The position numbers were made by a program, and so were the translations under genes. 64,000 bases of DNA, taken from assembly GCF_001499995.1 (NCBI RefSeq), contig NZ_LQIU01000067.1, positions 62,001 through 126,000 on the forward strand, written 5' to 3'. Position 1 is the first letter of the stretch; every line of letters starts with the position of its first letter. The notes under the pieces are model-generated. The model ran no database searches, was not told where the DNA came from, and worked only from the letters and a program-made list of their open reading frames with translations. The stretch comes from Mycobacterium sp. IS-1496 (lineage in GTDB: Bacteria; Actinomycetota; Actinomycetes; Mycobacteriales; Mycobacteriaceae). Shown here in pieces: positions 44,226 to 52,964 of the stretch.

Positions 44226-45190
44226 GACAGCCGGATCCTCGGGTCGGCGACCGCGTACAGCACGTCGACGATGAGGTTGATGAGCAGGAACAGCGCCGCC
44301 ATCAGCAGCACCGCGCCCTGGATGACGGGGTAGTCGCGGGCGGCGACGGCGTTGTAGACGAGCCGGCCCAGGCCGGGCCAGGCGAACACGACCTCGACGA
44401 CGATGACGCCGCCGAGGATCGTGGCCAGCTGGATGCCGGTTATGGTGAGCACCGGGATCAGCGCGTTGCGCACCGTGTGCCGCAGCGTGACCACCCGCGG
44501 CGCAAGGCCTTTCGACCGGGCGGTGCGCACATATCCCATCGACGCCACCTCCAGCACCGCGGACCGGATGTAGCGGGTCATGATGGCCGCGGCGACCAGC
44601 CCGACCGTCAGCCCCGGCAGGATGATGTGCCGCAGCCAGCCGCCCGGGTCGTCGAACAGGGGCCGGTACCCCGACGTCGGCAGCCAGCCCAGGGTGGACG
44701 AGAACAGCGCGATCAGCAGGATCCCGAGCCAGAAATCCGGGACCGAGACGCCGAACTGACTGCTGACCCGCACGATCGCATCGCTGACGCGGCCTTCGCG
44801 CAGCGCCGCCCAGATGCCTGCGGGCACCGCGATGAGCAACGCGAACACGATGCCCACCAACCCGAGGGACACCGTGGCAGGCAACCGGTCGAGCAGGGTG
44901 GCGGTGACGGGGTCACCGTTGCGGAAACTCACCCCGAGGTCACCGGTGAGCGCGTTGCCCAGATAGCTGAAGAACTGCACGATCAACGGGCGGTCCAGGC
45001 CGCTCGCCGACCGCAGCGCCTCGTAGGCCTCCGGGGTGTACCGGGTCCCGAGCGCGATGCGCACGGGGTCGCCGGGCACCAACTGCACGAGCGCGAACAC
45101 CACGACCAGCACGCCGATCAGCACCACCAGCGAGTAGGCGATCCGTCGGGCCAGGAAGCGTGCGACGGGGTGGGTGAGCCACGCGGTCAC
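44222..45190 (-). CDS. ABC importer permease (DppB type)
   Basis: The 322-residue permease has the N-terminal LVVLIGVLVVVFALVQLVPG segment typical of DppB/OppB, a periplasmic loop and six helices. The EAA-like loop is YVRTARSKGLAPRVVTLRHT. It pairs with the DppC-type gene that follows it. Both junctions are 4-base overlaps, consistent with a fixed 1:1 ratio. Confidence 0.93.
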   Translation of the reverse strand: MTAWLTHPVARFLARRIAYSLVVLIGVLVVVFALVQLVPGDPVRIALGTRYTPEAYEALRSASGLDRPLIVQFFSYLGNALTGDLGVSFRNGDPVTATLLDRLPATVSLGLVGIVFALLIAVPAGIWAALREGRVSDAIVRVSSQFGVSVPDFWLGILLIALFSSTLGWLPTSGYRPLFDDPGGWLRHIILPGLTVGLVAAAIMTRYIRSAVLEVASMGYVRTARSKGLAPRVVTLRHTVRNALIPVLTITGIQLATILGGVIVVEVVFAWPGLGRLVYNAVAARDYPVIQGAVLLMAALFLLINLIVDVLYAVADPRIRLS

Positions 45191-46725
45191 GAGGATTCGT
45201 CCTCACCGAGGGCGGCGCCGCGGAACCGGACGGCGCCGTCACGGCGCGCCTCGTATCCCGACAGCGCCGGTGTCCAGGCCTGGATGACCGACGGGTTGTA
45301 GAGATAGATGTAGCTGACCTCGTCGGCGATGCGGGTGGCGGCCTCGGCGTAGACGGCGCGGCGCCGGTCGCGGTCGGTCTCGACACGGCCCGCGTCGAGC
45401 AGTCGGTCCACCACCGGATCGGAGAACTTCTGCGCGTTGCTGGTGCCGTTCGTGTGGTGCTGGGCGTAGTAGAAGTCGTCGGGGTCGATGTTGCCCAGCC
45501 AGCCCATCATCAGCATGTCGAAGTTGCCGTTGTTCTGCTCGTCGAGCCAGGTGGCGAAGTCCACGGTGCGGATGTCGACCGTGATCCCGAGCGGGGCGAG
45601 GTTGTCGGCGATGATCTGCGCGGCGGTGACCGTCTCCGGGTACTCGCTGGTGACCAGCATGTCGAGGTTTCCCGGTTCCACCTTCGCCTCGGCCAGCAGG
45701 CTGTTCGCCTTGTCGGTGTCGAAGGAGTAGCGGTCGTACGGGGTGTACCAGGGGTTTCCGTCGGGGATCGCGAGTTGGTTGCGGGCCGCGGTGCCGTAGC
45801 TCGTGGCCGCGACGATCGCCTCGCGGTCGATACCGTAGGCGATCGCCTGGCGCACCCGCACGTCGTTCCACGGCGCACGGGCCTCGTTGAGCGCCAGATA
45901 CCAGTAGTCGTTGCTCGGGGTGACGGCCAGGCGCAGGGATTCGTCGTCGCGCAGCTGCGAGACACGCTGTGGGGGAACCGAATCGGTCCAGTCGACCTCT
46001 CCGGCCTGCAGAGCCGACAACGCCGTCGACGGTTCGGAGATGAAGCGGAACGTCACGCCCGAGATCCGTGGACCGCCGCCCCAGTACGTGGGGTTCGCGC
46101 GCAGGGTGATCGAGTCGCCGCTGGTGGCGCCGGCGAACGAGAACGGCCCGGTGCCGACGGGATGGGTGGCGATGCGTCCGCTCTCGACGTTGGCCCGCGA
46201 CACGATGGCCATTCCCTTGAAGCCGCCGAGGTTCGTCAGCAGGTTGGGGGTGGGTTTGTCGACGGTGATGCGCACGGTCGCCGGGTCGGCGGCGGTGACG
46301 TCGGTGACGGCGCTGAACTTGTCGACGTTGGTCAGTTCCTCGTCGATGATGCGGCGGTAGGAGTAGACGACGTCCTCGGCGGTGAACGGCGACCCGTCGT
46401 GAAACGTGACCCCTCGCCGCAGGTGGAACGTCCACACCAACTGATCGGGGCTGACCTCCCAGCGTTCGGCGAGCGCCGGGCGCATCTCGAGGTCGGCGTC
46501 GGGTTCCACCAGGGTGTCGAAGACGTTCTCGAGCACCTCGAACGAGAAGTACGCGCTGGTCTTGTGCGGGTCCAGTTGGTCGGGTTCGCCCGCGATCGCG
46601 GCGACCAGGTTGCCGGAGGCGGCGTCTCCGAGGTCGACGCGTTCGCCGGTGGAACAGCCGGTGACCGCGAGCAGCAGCGCCACGGTGAGCGCCAGGCAGG
46701 CAGCCCGCACCGCGTCACGCCGCAT
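45187..46725 (-). CDS. Substrate-binding lipoprotein of the ABC importer
   Basis: The 512-residue protein has a lipoprotein signal (lipobox VTGC at about residue 24) and an SBP family 5 domain (DQLDPHKTSAYFSFEVLENV, then GVTFHDGSPFTAEDVVYSY), as in DppA, OppA and NikA. It is anchored outside the membrane and captures a peptide, a metal complex or a similar ligand. The ATG at 46725 has GAGGTGG five bases upstream. It is the first gene of the operon that ends with the Cys-array gene. Substrate class cannot be told from sequence alone. Confidence 0.92.
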   Translation of the reverse strand: MRRDAVRAACLALTVALLLAVTGCSTGERVDLGDAASGNLVAAIAGEPDQLDPHKTSAYFSFEVLENVFDTLVEPDADLEMRPALAERWEVSPDQLVWTFHLRRGVTFHDGSPFTAEDVVYSYRRIIDEELTNVDKFSAVTDVTAADPATVRITVDKPTPNLLTNLGGFKGMAIVSRANVESGRIATHPVGTGPFSFAGATSGDSITLRANPTYWGGGPRISGVTFRFISEPSTALSALQAGEVDWTDSVPPQRVSQLRDDESLRLAVTPSNDYWYLALNEARAPWNDVRVRQAIAYGIDREAIVAATSYGTAARNQLAIPDGNPWYTPYDRYSFDTDKANSLLAEAKVEPGNLDMLVTSEYPETVTAAQIIADNLAPLGITVDIRTVDFATWLDEQNNGNFDMLMMGWLGNIDPDDFYYAQHHTNGTSNAQKFSDPVVDRLLDAGRVETDRDRRRAVYAEAATRIADEVSYIYLYNPSVIQAWTPALSGYEARRDGAVRFRGAALGEDESS

Positions 46726-46845
46726 CACGACCACCTCAAGATCAACCGGGCACCTCCACGCTTCTTACCCCACCCGGTCGTCGCCGCAAACGCCGAAGCG
46801 GCGAACCGGTGACTTCGGGGGAGACGGACTGCCATACTGACCCCG

Positions 46846-47379
46846 ATGACCACCATCTCGCGACTGATTGCCGCCGCGGTCCTGGCGCTCGGCGTCGCCG
46901 TCGGCGTCGCCGGACCGGCGCAGGCCGAACAGCAGGTGCTGCAGGGGGTCTACACCTACACCCAGCAGGACGGCCTCACCGGCGACTGGGACATCCACCC
47001 CTCGTGCGTGCCCACCGTCGGCGATCTGCGCGAACCGCTGTACCTGCCGGTCGCCTGCCGGTTGCATGTGACGTCGTTCCCCGGCGTCAAGAGTGGCGAC
47101 GCCGTCCTCACCAACGGCGTGTGGACCTACGACACCACCATCGCCGACGGGGTGATCTGCTCGGACGGCAGTCCACTGCAGGTCGTCCAGACGATCGAGT
47201 TCAACACCGAGACCATGAGCGGGATCCGCACCGACAGCCACGTGCCGGGCTGCAACGGCCAACTCCCGGCGACGATGATCAAGACGCCGTTCACCCTGGC
47301 GTTCAAGGAACCGTTGCCGATCCCGGTGGACAAGTATCCGCTGATCTGCGAGCCGGGCGGCCTGCGGCGCTGCTTCTAA
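46846..47379 (+). CDS. Secreted protein of unknown function
   Basis: The 177-residue product has a clear Sec signal (hydrophobic residues 7-22, cleavage after AQA near residue 27). The mature part has six Cys, suggesting disulfides, and aromatic-rich strands (GVYTYTQQDGLTGDWDIHPSC). I do not recognise a domain, though such small exported proteins with this start are common in mycobacteria. CATACT lies 8 bases before the ATG, so a leaderless start is possible. It is divergent from the ABC operon (120-base gap) and its stop overlaps the SDR gene by 4 bases. Confidence 0.8.
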   Translation: MTTISRLIAAAVLALGVAVGVAGPAQAEQQVLQGVYTYTQQDGLTGDWDIHPSCVPTVGDLREPLYLPVACRLHVTSFPGVKSGDAVLTNGVWTYDTTIADGVICSDGSPLQVVQTIEFNTETMSGIRTDSHVPGCNGQLPATMIKTPFTLAFKEPLPIPVDKYPLICEPGGLRRCF

Positions 47380-48131
47380 GCGGTGAACCCGCCGTCGACG
47401 TTCCAGTTGGCGCCGGTGATGTAGCCGGTGTCCGGCCCCGCAAGGTAGCTCACCACGCCCGCCACGTCGGCGGTGTGCCCGTAGTGTCCGACGGCGATGA
47501 ACGGCTTTGCCGCGTCGGCGAACTCGCCCTCAGCGGGATTCATGTCCGTCGCGATCGGGCCGGGCTGCACGTTGTTGATCGTGATGCCGCGCGGCCCCAG
47601 TTCGCGGGCCAGGCCGCGGGTGAGGCCGGCCACCGCGGCTTTGGTCATCGAGTACACCGACAGCCCGGGCGACGGCACCCGCTCGGCGTTGATGCTGCCG
47701 ATGTTGATGATGCGCCCGCCGTCGCCGAGGTGCGGTACCGCGCACTGGATCGCCACGAACACCCCGCGCACGTTGACCGCCACCAGGTGGTCGAACTGCT
47801 CGAGCGGAAACGACTCGACGGCGCCTGCCCGCGCCACACCCGCGTTGTTGACCAGGATGTCCAGCCCGCCGAGGCGGGTGACCGTCTCGTCGACCGCCGA
47901 GGCGATCTGCCCGGCGTCGGAACTGTCCGCGCGGATCGGCAGCACCCGGCCGCCGCCGCGGGAGACGTCGACCACCACCTTGTCGGCATCGGTCACCGAG
48001 GACCCGTACGTGAACGCGACGGCCGCGCCGTCGAAGGCCAGTCGTCGCACGATCTCCGCGCCGATCCCGCGCGATCCGCCGGTCACCAGCGCCCGCCGTC
48101 CGGTCAATCGCCCTTCGCCCGCATTCGTCAT
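47376..48131 (-). CDS. SDR-family oxidoreductase
   Basis: The 251-residue product is a classical SDR: TGGSRGIGAE cofactor loop, NNAG, catalytic Ser in NIGSINAE and YSMTK (Y-x-x-x-K), and a GITGANWNVDGGF C-terminus like FabG enzymes. The substrate is unknown. It is divergent from the amine-dehydrogenase-like gene with only 22 bases between starts, so they share a compact promoter and may be functionally linked. Confidence 0.92.
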   Translation of the reverse strand: MTNAGEGRLTGRRALVTGGSRGIGAEIVRRLAFDGAAVAFTYGSSVTDADKVVVDVSRGGGRVLPIRADSSDAGQIASAVDETVTRLGGLDILVNNAGVARAGAVESFPLEQFDHLVAVNVRGVFVAIQCAVPHLGDGGRIINIGSINAERVPSPGLSVYSMTKAAVAGLTRGLARELGPRGITINNVQPGPIATDMNPAEGEFADAAKPFIAVGHYGHTADVAGVVSYLAGPDTGYITGANWNVDGGFTA

Positions 48132-48141
48132 GGACTCACCC

Positions 48142-48147
48142 TATGGT
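48142..48147 (+). promoter_or_regulatory. Candidate -10 element (leaderless reductase gene)
   Basis: TATGGT fits TANNNT and ends six bases before the ATG at 48154; no ribosome site is present. Confidence 0.4.
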
Positions 48148-48153
48148 GAACGC

Positions 48154-49227
48154 ATGTCCAAACGGGTCGTCGTGTGGGGCACGGGTTTCGTCGGCTCGAT
48201 GGTGATCGCCGAGATCGACCGGCATCCGCTGTTCGAACTCGTCGGCGTCGGGGTGAGCAACCCGGACAAGGTCGGCCGCGACGCGGGGGAGATCTGCGGG
48301 CTCGGCCACGAACTCGGCGTGACCGCCACCGACGACGTCGACGCGCTCATCGCGCTCCGACCCGACGCCCTGGTGCACTTCGGGCCGACCGCCGCACACG
48401 CCGACGCCAACATCGCGCTGATCACCCGCTTCCTGCGCGCCGGCATCGACGTCTGCTCGACGGCCATGACGCCGTGGGTGTGGCCGACCATGCACCTCAA
48501 CCCCCCGGCGTGGATCGTGCCGGTGACCGAGGCGTGCGAACTCGGCGAATCGTCGTGCTTCACCACCGGCATCGACCCCGGGTTCGCCAACGACCTCCTC
48601 CCGATGACGCTGATGGGGGTGTGCGCCGAGGTCAAGCGCGTCCGCGCCGCCGAGATACTGGACTACACCCACTACACCGGCGATTACGAGAACGAGATGG
48701 GCATCGGCAGGCCGCCGGAGCACCGGGCGCTGCTCGAAACCCCGGACATCCTCGTGTTCGCCTGGGGCGCAACCGTTCCCATGATCGCCCATGCGGCAGG
48801 CATCATGCTCGACGAGATCACCACCACCTACGACAAGTGGGTGACCCCGACCGACCGCGCGAGCGCCAAGGGCCTGATCGAGGCGGGTAACGTCGCCGCC
48901 GTCCGGTTCACCATCAACGGGGTCTACCGCGGTGAGACGCGCATCCAGCTCGAACACGTCAACCGCATCGGGGCCGACGCCGCACCCGACTGGCCCTCGG
49001 GCACCCAGGACGACGTCTACCGCGTCGAGATCGACGGGACCCCCAGCATCGTTCAGGAGACCGCGTTCCGGTTCACCGACGGCTCGGGACGCGACGCCGC
49101 CGCGGCGGGCTGCCTGGCCACGGGCATGCGGGCGCTCAACGCGGTGCCCGCGGTCAACGACCTCCGGCCGGGGTGGGTCACGGCACTCGATTTACCGCTG
49201 ATCGCCGGAGCGGGCACAATTCGCTGA
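48154..49227 (+). CDS. DapB-like NAD(P)H-dependent reductase (native amine dehydrogenase family)
   Basis: The 357-residue protein has an N-terminal Rossmann motif (VVVWGTGFVGS) and a DapB/2,4-diaminopentanoate dehydrogenase-like C-terminal half. Mycobacterial members of this family include enzymes shown to make amines from ketones and ammonia with NAD(P)H, but many are uncharacterised and may act on other carbonyls. It begins leaderless after TATGGT and ends one base before the Hsp70-like gene. Which carbonyl it acts on cannot be judged from sequence alone. Confidence 0.8.
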   Translation: MSKRVVVWGTGFVGSMVIAEIDRHPLFELVGVGVSNPDKVGRDAGEICGLGHELGVTATDDVDALIALRPDALVHFGPTAAHADANIALITRFLRAGIDVCSTAMTPWVWPTMHLNPPAWIVPVTEACELGESSCFTTGIDPGFANDLLPMTLMGVCAEVKRVRAAEILDYTHYTGDYENEMGIGRPPEHRALLETPDILVFAWGATVPMIAHAAGIMLDEITTTYDKWVTPTDRASAKGLIEAGNVAAVRFTINGVYRGETRIQLEHVNRIGADAAPDWPSGTQDDVYRVEIDGTPSIVQETAFRFTDGSGRDAAAAGCLATGMRALNAVPAVNDLRPGWVTALDLPLIAGAGTIR

Positions 49228-49228
49228 C

Positions 49229-50941
49229 ATGACTGATGGGACCGGGCTGTCGATCGGCGCGACGGCACTGACCGCAGTGGTCGTGGACCGCGCGGCCGTG
49301 CGGCGCTCACCTGTGCTGACGCTGTATCCGCACCGGCCGCCCGAGGTGGGCGTGCCGAGCGAGAACCCCCGCCTCGACGAGCGCGGTCTGGTCATCACCG
49401 GCTTCGTCGACCGCGTCGGTGACCCGGTCGGCATCCTCGCCGCCGACGGCACCAGCCACCGCGGCGAGAAGGTGATGGCCGATGCGCTGCGGGCCCTGCT
49501 GCACGCCCTGCCCCGCGGCCGCGAGACCGGGGCCCCCGTCGCGGTGACCCACCCGGCGCACTGGCACGCCGGATCCGTCGACGCGCTACGTGCCGCCCTG
49601 GCCGAGACCGCCGAGTTCGGCCCGGCCACCCCCGTCCTCCCGGACGCGCAGGCCACGCTGACCGCCTTGCAGACCGAGCCGGGACTGCCCACCCGCGGAC
49701 TGATCGCGCTCTGCGACTTCGGCGGTTCCGGGACCAGCCTCACCGTCGTCGACGCGGCCGACGGTTATCGACCGGTCGCGCCGACCGTCCGGCACCTCGA
49801 CCTGTCCGGTGACCTGATCGACCAGGCACTGCTGACGCACGTCCTCGCCGGCGTGCCGGGCTCGGCGGATCTGACCGGAACCTCGGCCATCGGCTCGCTG
49901 ACCCGGCTGCGCGGCCAGTGCCGCGCCGCCAAGGAGCGCCTGTCGACCGACACGGTGACCGCGTTGAGTGCCGATCTGCCCGGAGGCGCAGGCGAGGTGC
50001 GGATCACCCGCACCGAACTCGACGACGTGGTGCGCGGCCCGCTCGCCGAGTTCGTCGAGGTGCTGCGCAGCACCATCGAACGGAGCGGTGCGCGGCCTGC
50101 CGACCTGGCCGCGGTCGCCACCGCAGGCGGCGGCGCGCGGATACCGATCGTCACGACCGCGCTGTCGGAGAACTTCCGCGTCCCGGTGATCACCACCCCG
50201 CGCCCCGAACTGTCGGCCGCGATCGGTGCGGGGCTGACCGCCGTGCGGGGACCCGACGACGACCGCACCGCGCTCGCCGCGGCCGCCGTCGCACCGGCGA
50301 CCGCTGCCGCCCCGGTCATCGGCGACAATCCGGAGTCCACCACGTTCGGCGCGCTGGCGTGGTCCGACGCCGAGGACATCCCCGACATCGCACCCACGTC
50401 CTACGAGGCCGCCGATCCAGGGGAGGTGCGGCCACGGTTGATGTTCGGCGCACCCGAGTCCGCCGCGGACGACCGGCCCGCCGCGGTGCCGTGGTACCGG
50501 CGGCCTCCGGTGGCGCTGGCGATCGGGGCGGCCGCAGTGCTCGCGGCGCTCGCCGTGGCGGTGCTCCTGGTCAACCGCGACGACGGCGACACCCCCGCGA
50601 CGACGGACACGACCACCACCACCGCGACGACCGAGGCGCCCGCCCCGGCGCCCGCTGCGCCACCGCCCGCCGACAGTCCGGCCCCGCAGGCACCCGCGCC
50701 CGGCACCGTCGTGCAGGAGGCACCGCCGCCGGCGGGAACCGAGGCGCCGCCGCCGCCACCCTCCGAGGCGCCACCTCCGCCGCCGGAGGAACCGCCGCCA
50801 CCGCCACCCCCGCCGGCCACGACGGAGGCACCGCCACCGCCGCCGCCCACGACGCAGCCGCCACCGGTGATCCCGACGTTGCCGTACACGACGATCCCGG
50901 GGCTGCCGTTCGTGCCCGCGCCGCCCGGGTTCGGCGGTTAG
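49229..50941 (+). CDS. Hsp70/actin-fold membrane protein with Pro-rich tail
   Basis: The 570-residue product begins with an Hsp70-like ATPase fold (GLSIGATALTAVVVD and CDFGGSGTSLTVVDA as phosphate loops), but has no substrate-binding domain. A single transmembrane helix (about residues 430-450, ALAIGAAAVLAALAVAVLL) is followed by about 115 residues rich in Pro, Thr, Ala and Glu that would lie outside the cell. It may sense or organise the envelope; this is inference. It starts one base after the upstream gene and its stop overlaps the convergent small gene by 4 bases. Confidence 0.85.
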   Translation: MTDGTGLSIGATALTAVVVDRAAVRRSPVLTLYPHRPPEVGVPSENPRLDERGLVITGFVDRVGDPVGILAADGTSHRGEKVMADALRALLHALPRGRETGAPVAVTHPAHWHAGSVDALRAALAETAEFGPATPVLPDAQATLTALQTEPGLPTRGLIALCDFGGSGTSLTVVDAADGYRPVAPTVRHLDLSGDLIDQALLTHVLAGVPGSADLTGTSAIGSLTRLRGQCRAAKERLSTDTVTALSADLPGGAGEVRITRTELDDVVRGPLAEFVEVLRSTIERSGARPADLAAVATAGGGARIPIVTTALSENFRVPVITTPRPELSAAIGAGLTAVRGPDDDRTALAAAAVAPATAAAPVIGDNPESTTFGALAWSDAEDIPDIAPTSYEAADPGEVRPRLMFGAPESAADDRPAAVPWYRRPPVALAIGAAAVLAALAVAVLLVNRDDGDTPATTDTTTTTATTEAPAPAPAAPPPADSPAPQAPAPGTVVQEAPPPAGTEAPPPPPSEAPPPPPEEPPPPPPPPATTEAPPPPPPTTQPPPVIPTLPYTTIPGLPFVPAPPGFGG

Positions 50942-51255
50942 CCGCCGCGGCGCACGCCGGTCACGGCCGAGCGAGGCAGCCTCCCGGCCCGCGAGTGGCC
51001 GGTCATCCGGTCGCCGGCGACGAGCACGTCGAAGTCGAGGTGCAGCCGCATCGGCCTGGTCACCGACTGGCGCCACCGCACCCGCCGGCCGTCCGGTTCG
51101 TCGGTGACGGTGATGCCGTGCAGGGGGACCGTCTCGTCCTTCGACGTTGCGCTGCCACGCAACGCATCCCCGTCGGTGACGAATTCGTATGTGGTGGACA
51201 GAGTTCCGATCGGGGTCTTGATCCGCACATTCCACTGCCCGGCGAGGTTCGTCAC
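50938..51255 (-). CDS. Small lipocalin-like hypothetical protein
   Basis: The 105-residue product is beta-rich (GQWNVRIKTPIGTLSTTYEF ... MRLHLDFDVLVAGDRMTG), with the pattern of small ligand-binding or THAP4-like barrels. No catalytic residue stands out. GTG at 51255 overlaps the DJ-1-family stop by 4 bases, so it is translated with that gene. Function unknown. Confidence 0.72.
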   Translation of the reverse strand: MTNLAGQWNVRIKTPIGTLSTTYEFVTDGDALRGSATSKDETVPLHGITVTDEPDGRRVRWRQSVTRPMRLHLDFDVLVAGDRMTGHSRAGRLPRSAVTGVRRGG

Positions 51256-51908
51256 ACCGTCACCGGGACCTGGCCGCGGTTGCTCCACACGGTGCCGCGG
51301 CGCTCGTAGGCGAACAGCGTCTCGACCGCGGCGGCGATCTTCGGGCCGTAGGTGCGGTCGAGCAGGTGAAGCGCGAGGTCCAGCCCCGAGGTCACGCCCG
51401 CGGCGGTGACCAGGTCGCCGTCGTCGACCACCCGGGCGGGTACGGCGTGGGCACCCGTCGCCTCGAGCAGGTCCATCCCGAGATGGTGCGTGACGGCGAA
51501 CCTGCCTTCGAGCAGACCGGCCATGGCCAGGGCGAGGGAACCGCCGCAGACCGTGGCCACCGTGACCTCCGGATCGGCCATGGCCCGGCGGATGAGCGGC
51601 ATCGCCACCGTCTCGGCGAAGCGGGCCAACAGAACCGGGATCGTCTCGACACCCTCGTCGGGATCGCCCTCGATCGGTCCCGCCGCGCCGGGCACGATCA
51701 CGAAACCCGGCCGGTGGGGATCGAGGCCGCCCGTCGCCTGAAGCACCAGCCCACGGCTGCCGCTGGTCACCGGGCGGGGTCCCTCCGCGGAGACGAGTTC
51801 CACGGCCAGGTCGCCGCCGACGGCGTCGCTGCCGGCGACGAGGACTTCGAAGGGCGCGATGACGTCGAGCGGGTCGAACCCGTCGAACAGCACGATCTGG
51901 GCATCCAT
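51252..51908 (-). CDS. DJ-1/PfpI-family protein (isonitrile hydratase-like)
   Basis: The 218-residue protein has a DJ-1 fold with a nucleophile-elbow Cys (TVCGGSLALAMAGLLEG) followed by VTHH and AAGVTSGLDLALHLL, the pattern seen in isonitrile hydratases and the N-domains of GlxA regulators. Enzyme activity is possible but unproven. It is divergent from a GlxA/AraC gene across 93 bases and is coupled to the small beta-rich gene by a 4-base overlap. Confidence 0.88.
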   Translation of the reverse strand: MDAQIVLFDGFDPLDVIAPFEVLVAGSDAVGGDLAVELVSAEGPRPVTSGSRGLVLQATGGLDPHRPGFVIVPGAAGPIEGDPDEGVETIPVLLARFAETVAMPLIRRAMADPEVTVATVCGGSLALAMAGLLEGRFAVTHHLGMDLLEATGAHAVPARVVDDGDLVTAAGVTSGLDLALHLLDRTYGPKIAAAVETLFAYERRGTVWSNRGQVPVTV

Positions 51909-51990
51909 GCCGATCAGCGTGCCCGCGATGCCGCACCCCCGATAGTGACCAGATCGCCATACTGCGCCGACATCTTGCCAAACCGACTGC

Positions 51991-51996
51991 TATCGT
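51991..51996 (+). promoter_or_regulatory. Candidate -10 element of the GlxA/AraC gene
   Basis: TATCGT fits TANNNT and ends five bases before the ATG at 52002; a leaderless transcript is likely. Confidence 0.4.
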
Positions 51997-52001
51997 GCCG
52001 C

Positions 52002-52964
52002 ATGCACACCGTCGCGGTCCTGGCAGTGCCGGACACCATCGCCTTCGACCTGGCCACCGCCGTCGAGGTGTTCGGACGGGCCCGAAAAGCCGACGGGACA
52101 AGGGGTTACGACGTGCGGGTGTGCGCCACCGCGCCGCAGGTCGAGGCGGGGCCGCTGCGTATCGGCGCCGACCACGGCATCGACGCCCTGGCCGGCGCCG
52201 ACACGATCGTGGTGCCCGGCTGCAACGACCCCGCTGCCGAAGCCCCCGCCGCGGTGCTGGAGGCGCTGCGGGCGGCGCACTCGGCGGGCACGCGGATCGC
52301 GTCGATCTGCACCGGCGCCTTCATGATGGCCGCGGCCGGTCTGCTCGACGGCAGGCGCGCCACCACCCACTGGCTGGCCGCCGACGCGTTCCGGGCCGCG
52401 TTCCCGACCGTCGACCTCGACCCGGACGTGCTCTACGTCGACGAGGGACAGGTGCTCACCTCGGCGGGCGCCTCGGCCGGTCTGGACCTGTGCCTGCACA
52501 TGGTGGCGCGCGACCACGGTGCGGCGGTGGCCGCGGACTCCGCGCGCATGGCGGTCGCGCCTCTGCACCGCAGCGGCGGCCAGGCGCAGTTCATCCTGCG
52601 CAACCGGGCGGCCGGCGGACCGCTCGCCGAGCGCGCCGGACTCGACGGCGTGCTGGTCTGGCTCGAGGAGCACGCCCACCGGGACCTCACGCTCGCCGAC
52701 ATCGCGCAGTACGCGTCGATGAGCGTGCGCACGCTCAACCGGCGCTTCCAAGCGGAGACCGCGCAGACCCCGATGCAGTGGGTGACAGGAGTGCGGGTCC
52801 GGCACGCCCAGCAGCTTCTGGAGACCACCGATCACGGTGTCGAACGCATCGGCCGCCAGGTCGGGTTCACCTCGCCGGCGAACTTCCGCGAACAGTTCCG
52901 ACGGCTCACCGGCGTCGCACCGACGAGCTACCGCAACACGTTCCGGGAGCGCGTCGCCGGCTGA
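52002..52964 (+). CDS. GlxA-type AraC regulator with DJ-1 domain
   Basis: The 320-residue product has an N-terminal DJ-1-like domain (nucleophile-elbow SICTGAFMMAAAGLL, TTHW) and a C-terminal AraC DNA-binding domain with two helix-turn-helix units (LADIAQYASMSVRTLNRRF and IGRQVGFTSPANFREQF). GlxA-type proteins are ligand-responsive activators. It is divergent from the DJ-1-family enzyme gene and probably controls it and itself. The ATG at 52002 is used. Confidence 0.92.
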   Translation: MHTVAVLAVPDTIAFDLATAVEVFGRARKADGTRGYDVRVCATAPQVEAGPLRIGADHGIDALAGADTIVVPGCNDPAAEAPAAVLEALRAAHSAGTRIASICTGAFMMAAAGLLDGRRATTHWLAADAFRAAFPTVDLDPDVLYVDEGQVLTSAGASAGLDLCLHMVARDHGAAVAADSARMAVAPLHRSGGQAQFILRNRAAGGPLAERAGLDGVLVWLEEHAHRDLTLADIAQYASMSVRTLNRRFQAETAQTPMQWVTGVRVRHAQQLLETTDHGVERIGRQVGFTSPANFREQFRRLTGVAPTSYRNTFRERVAG

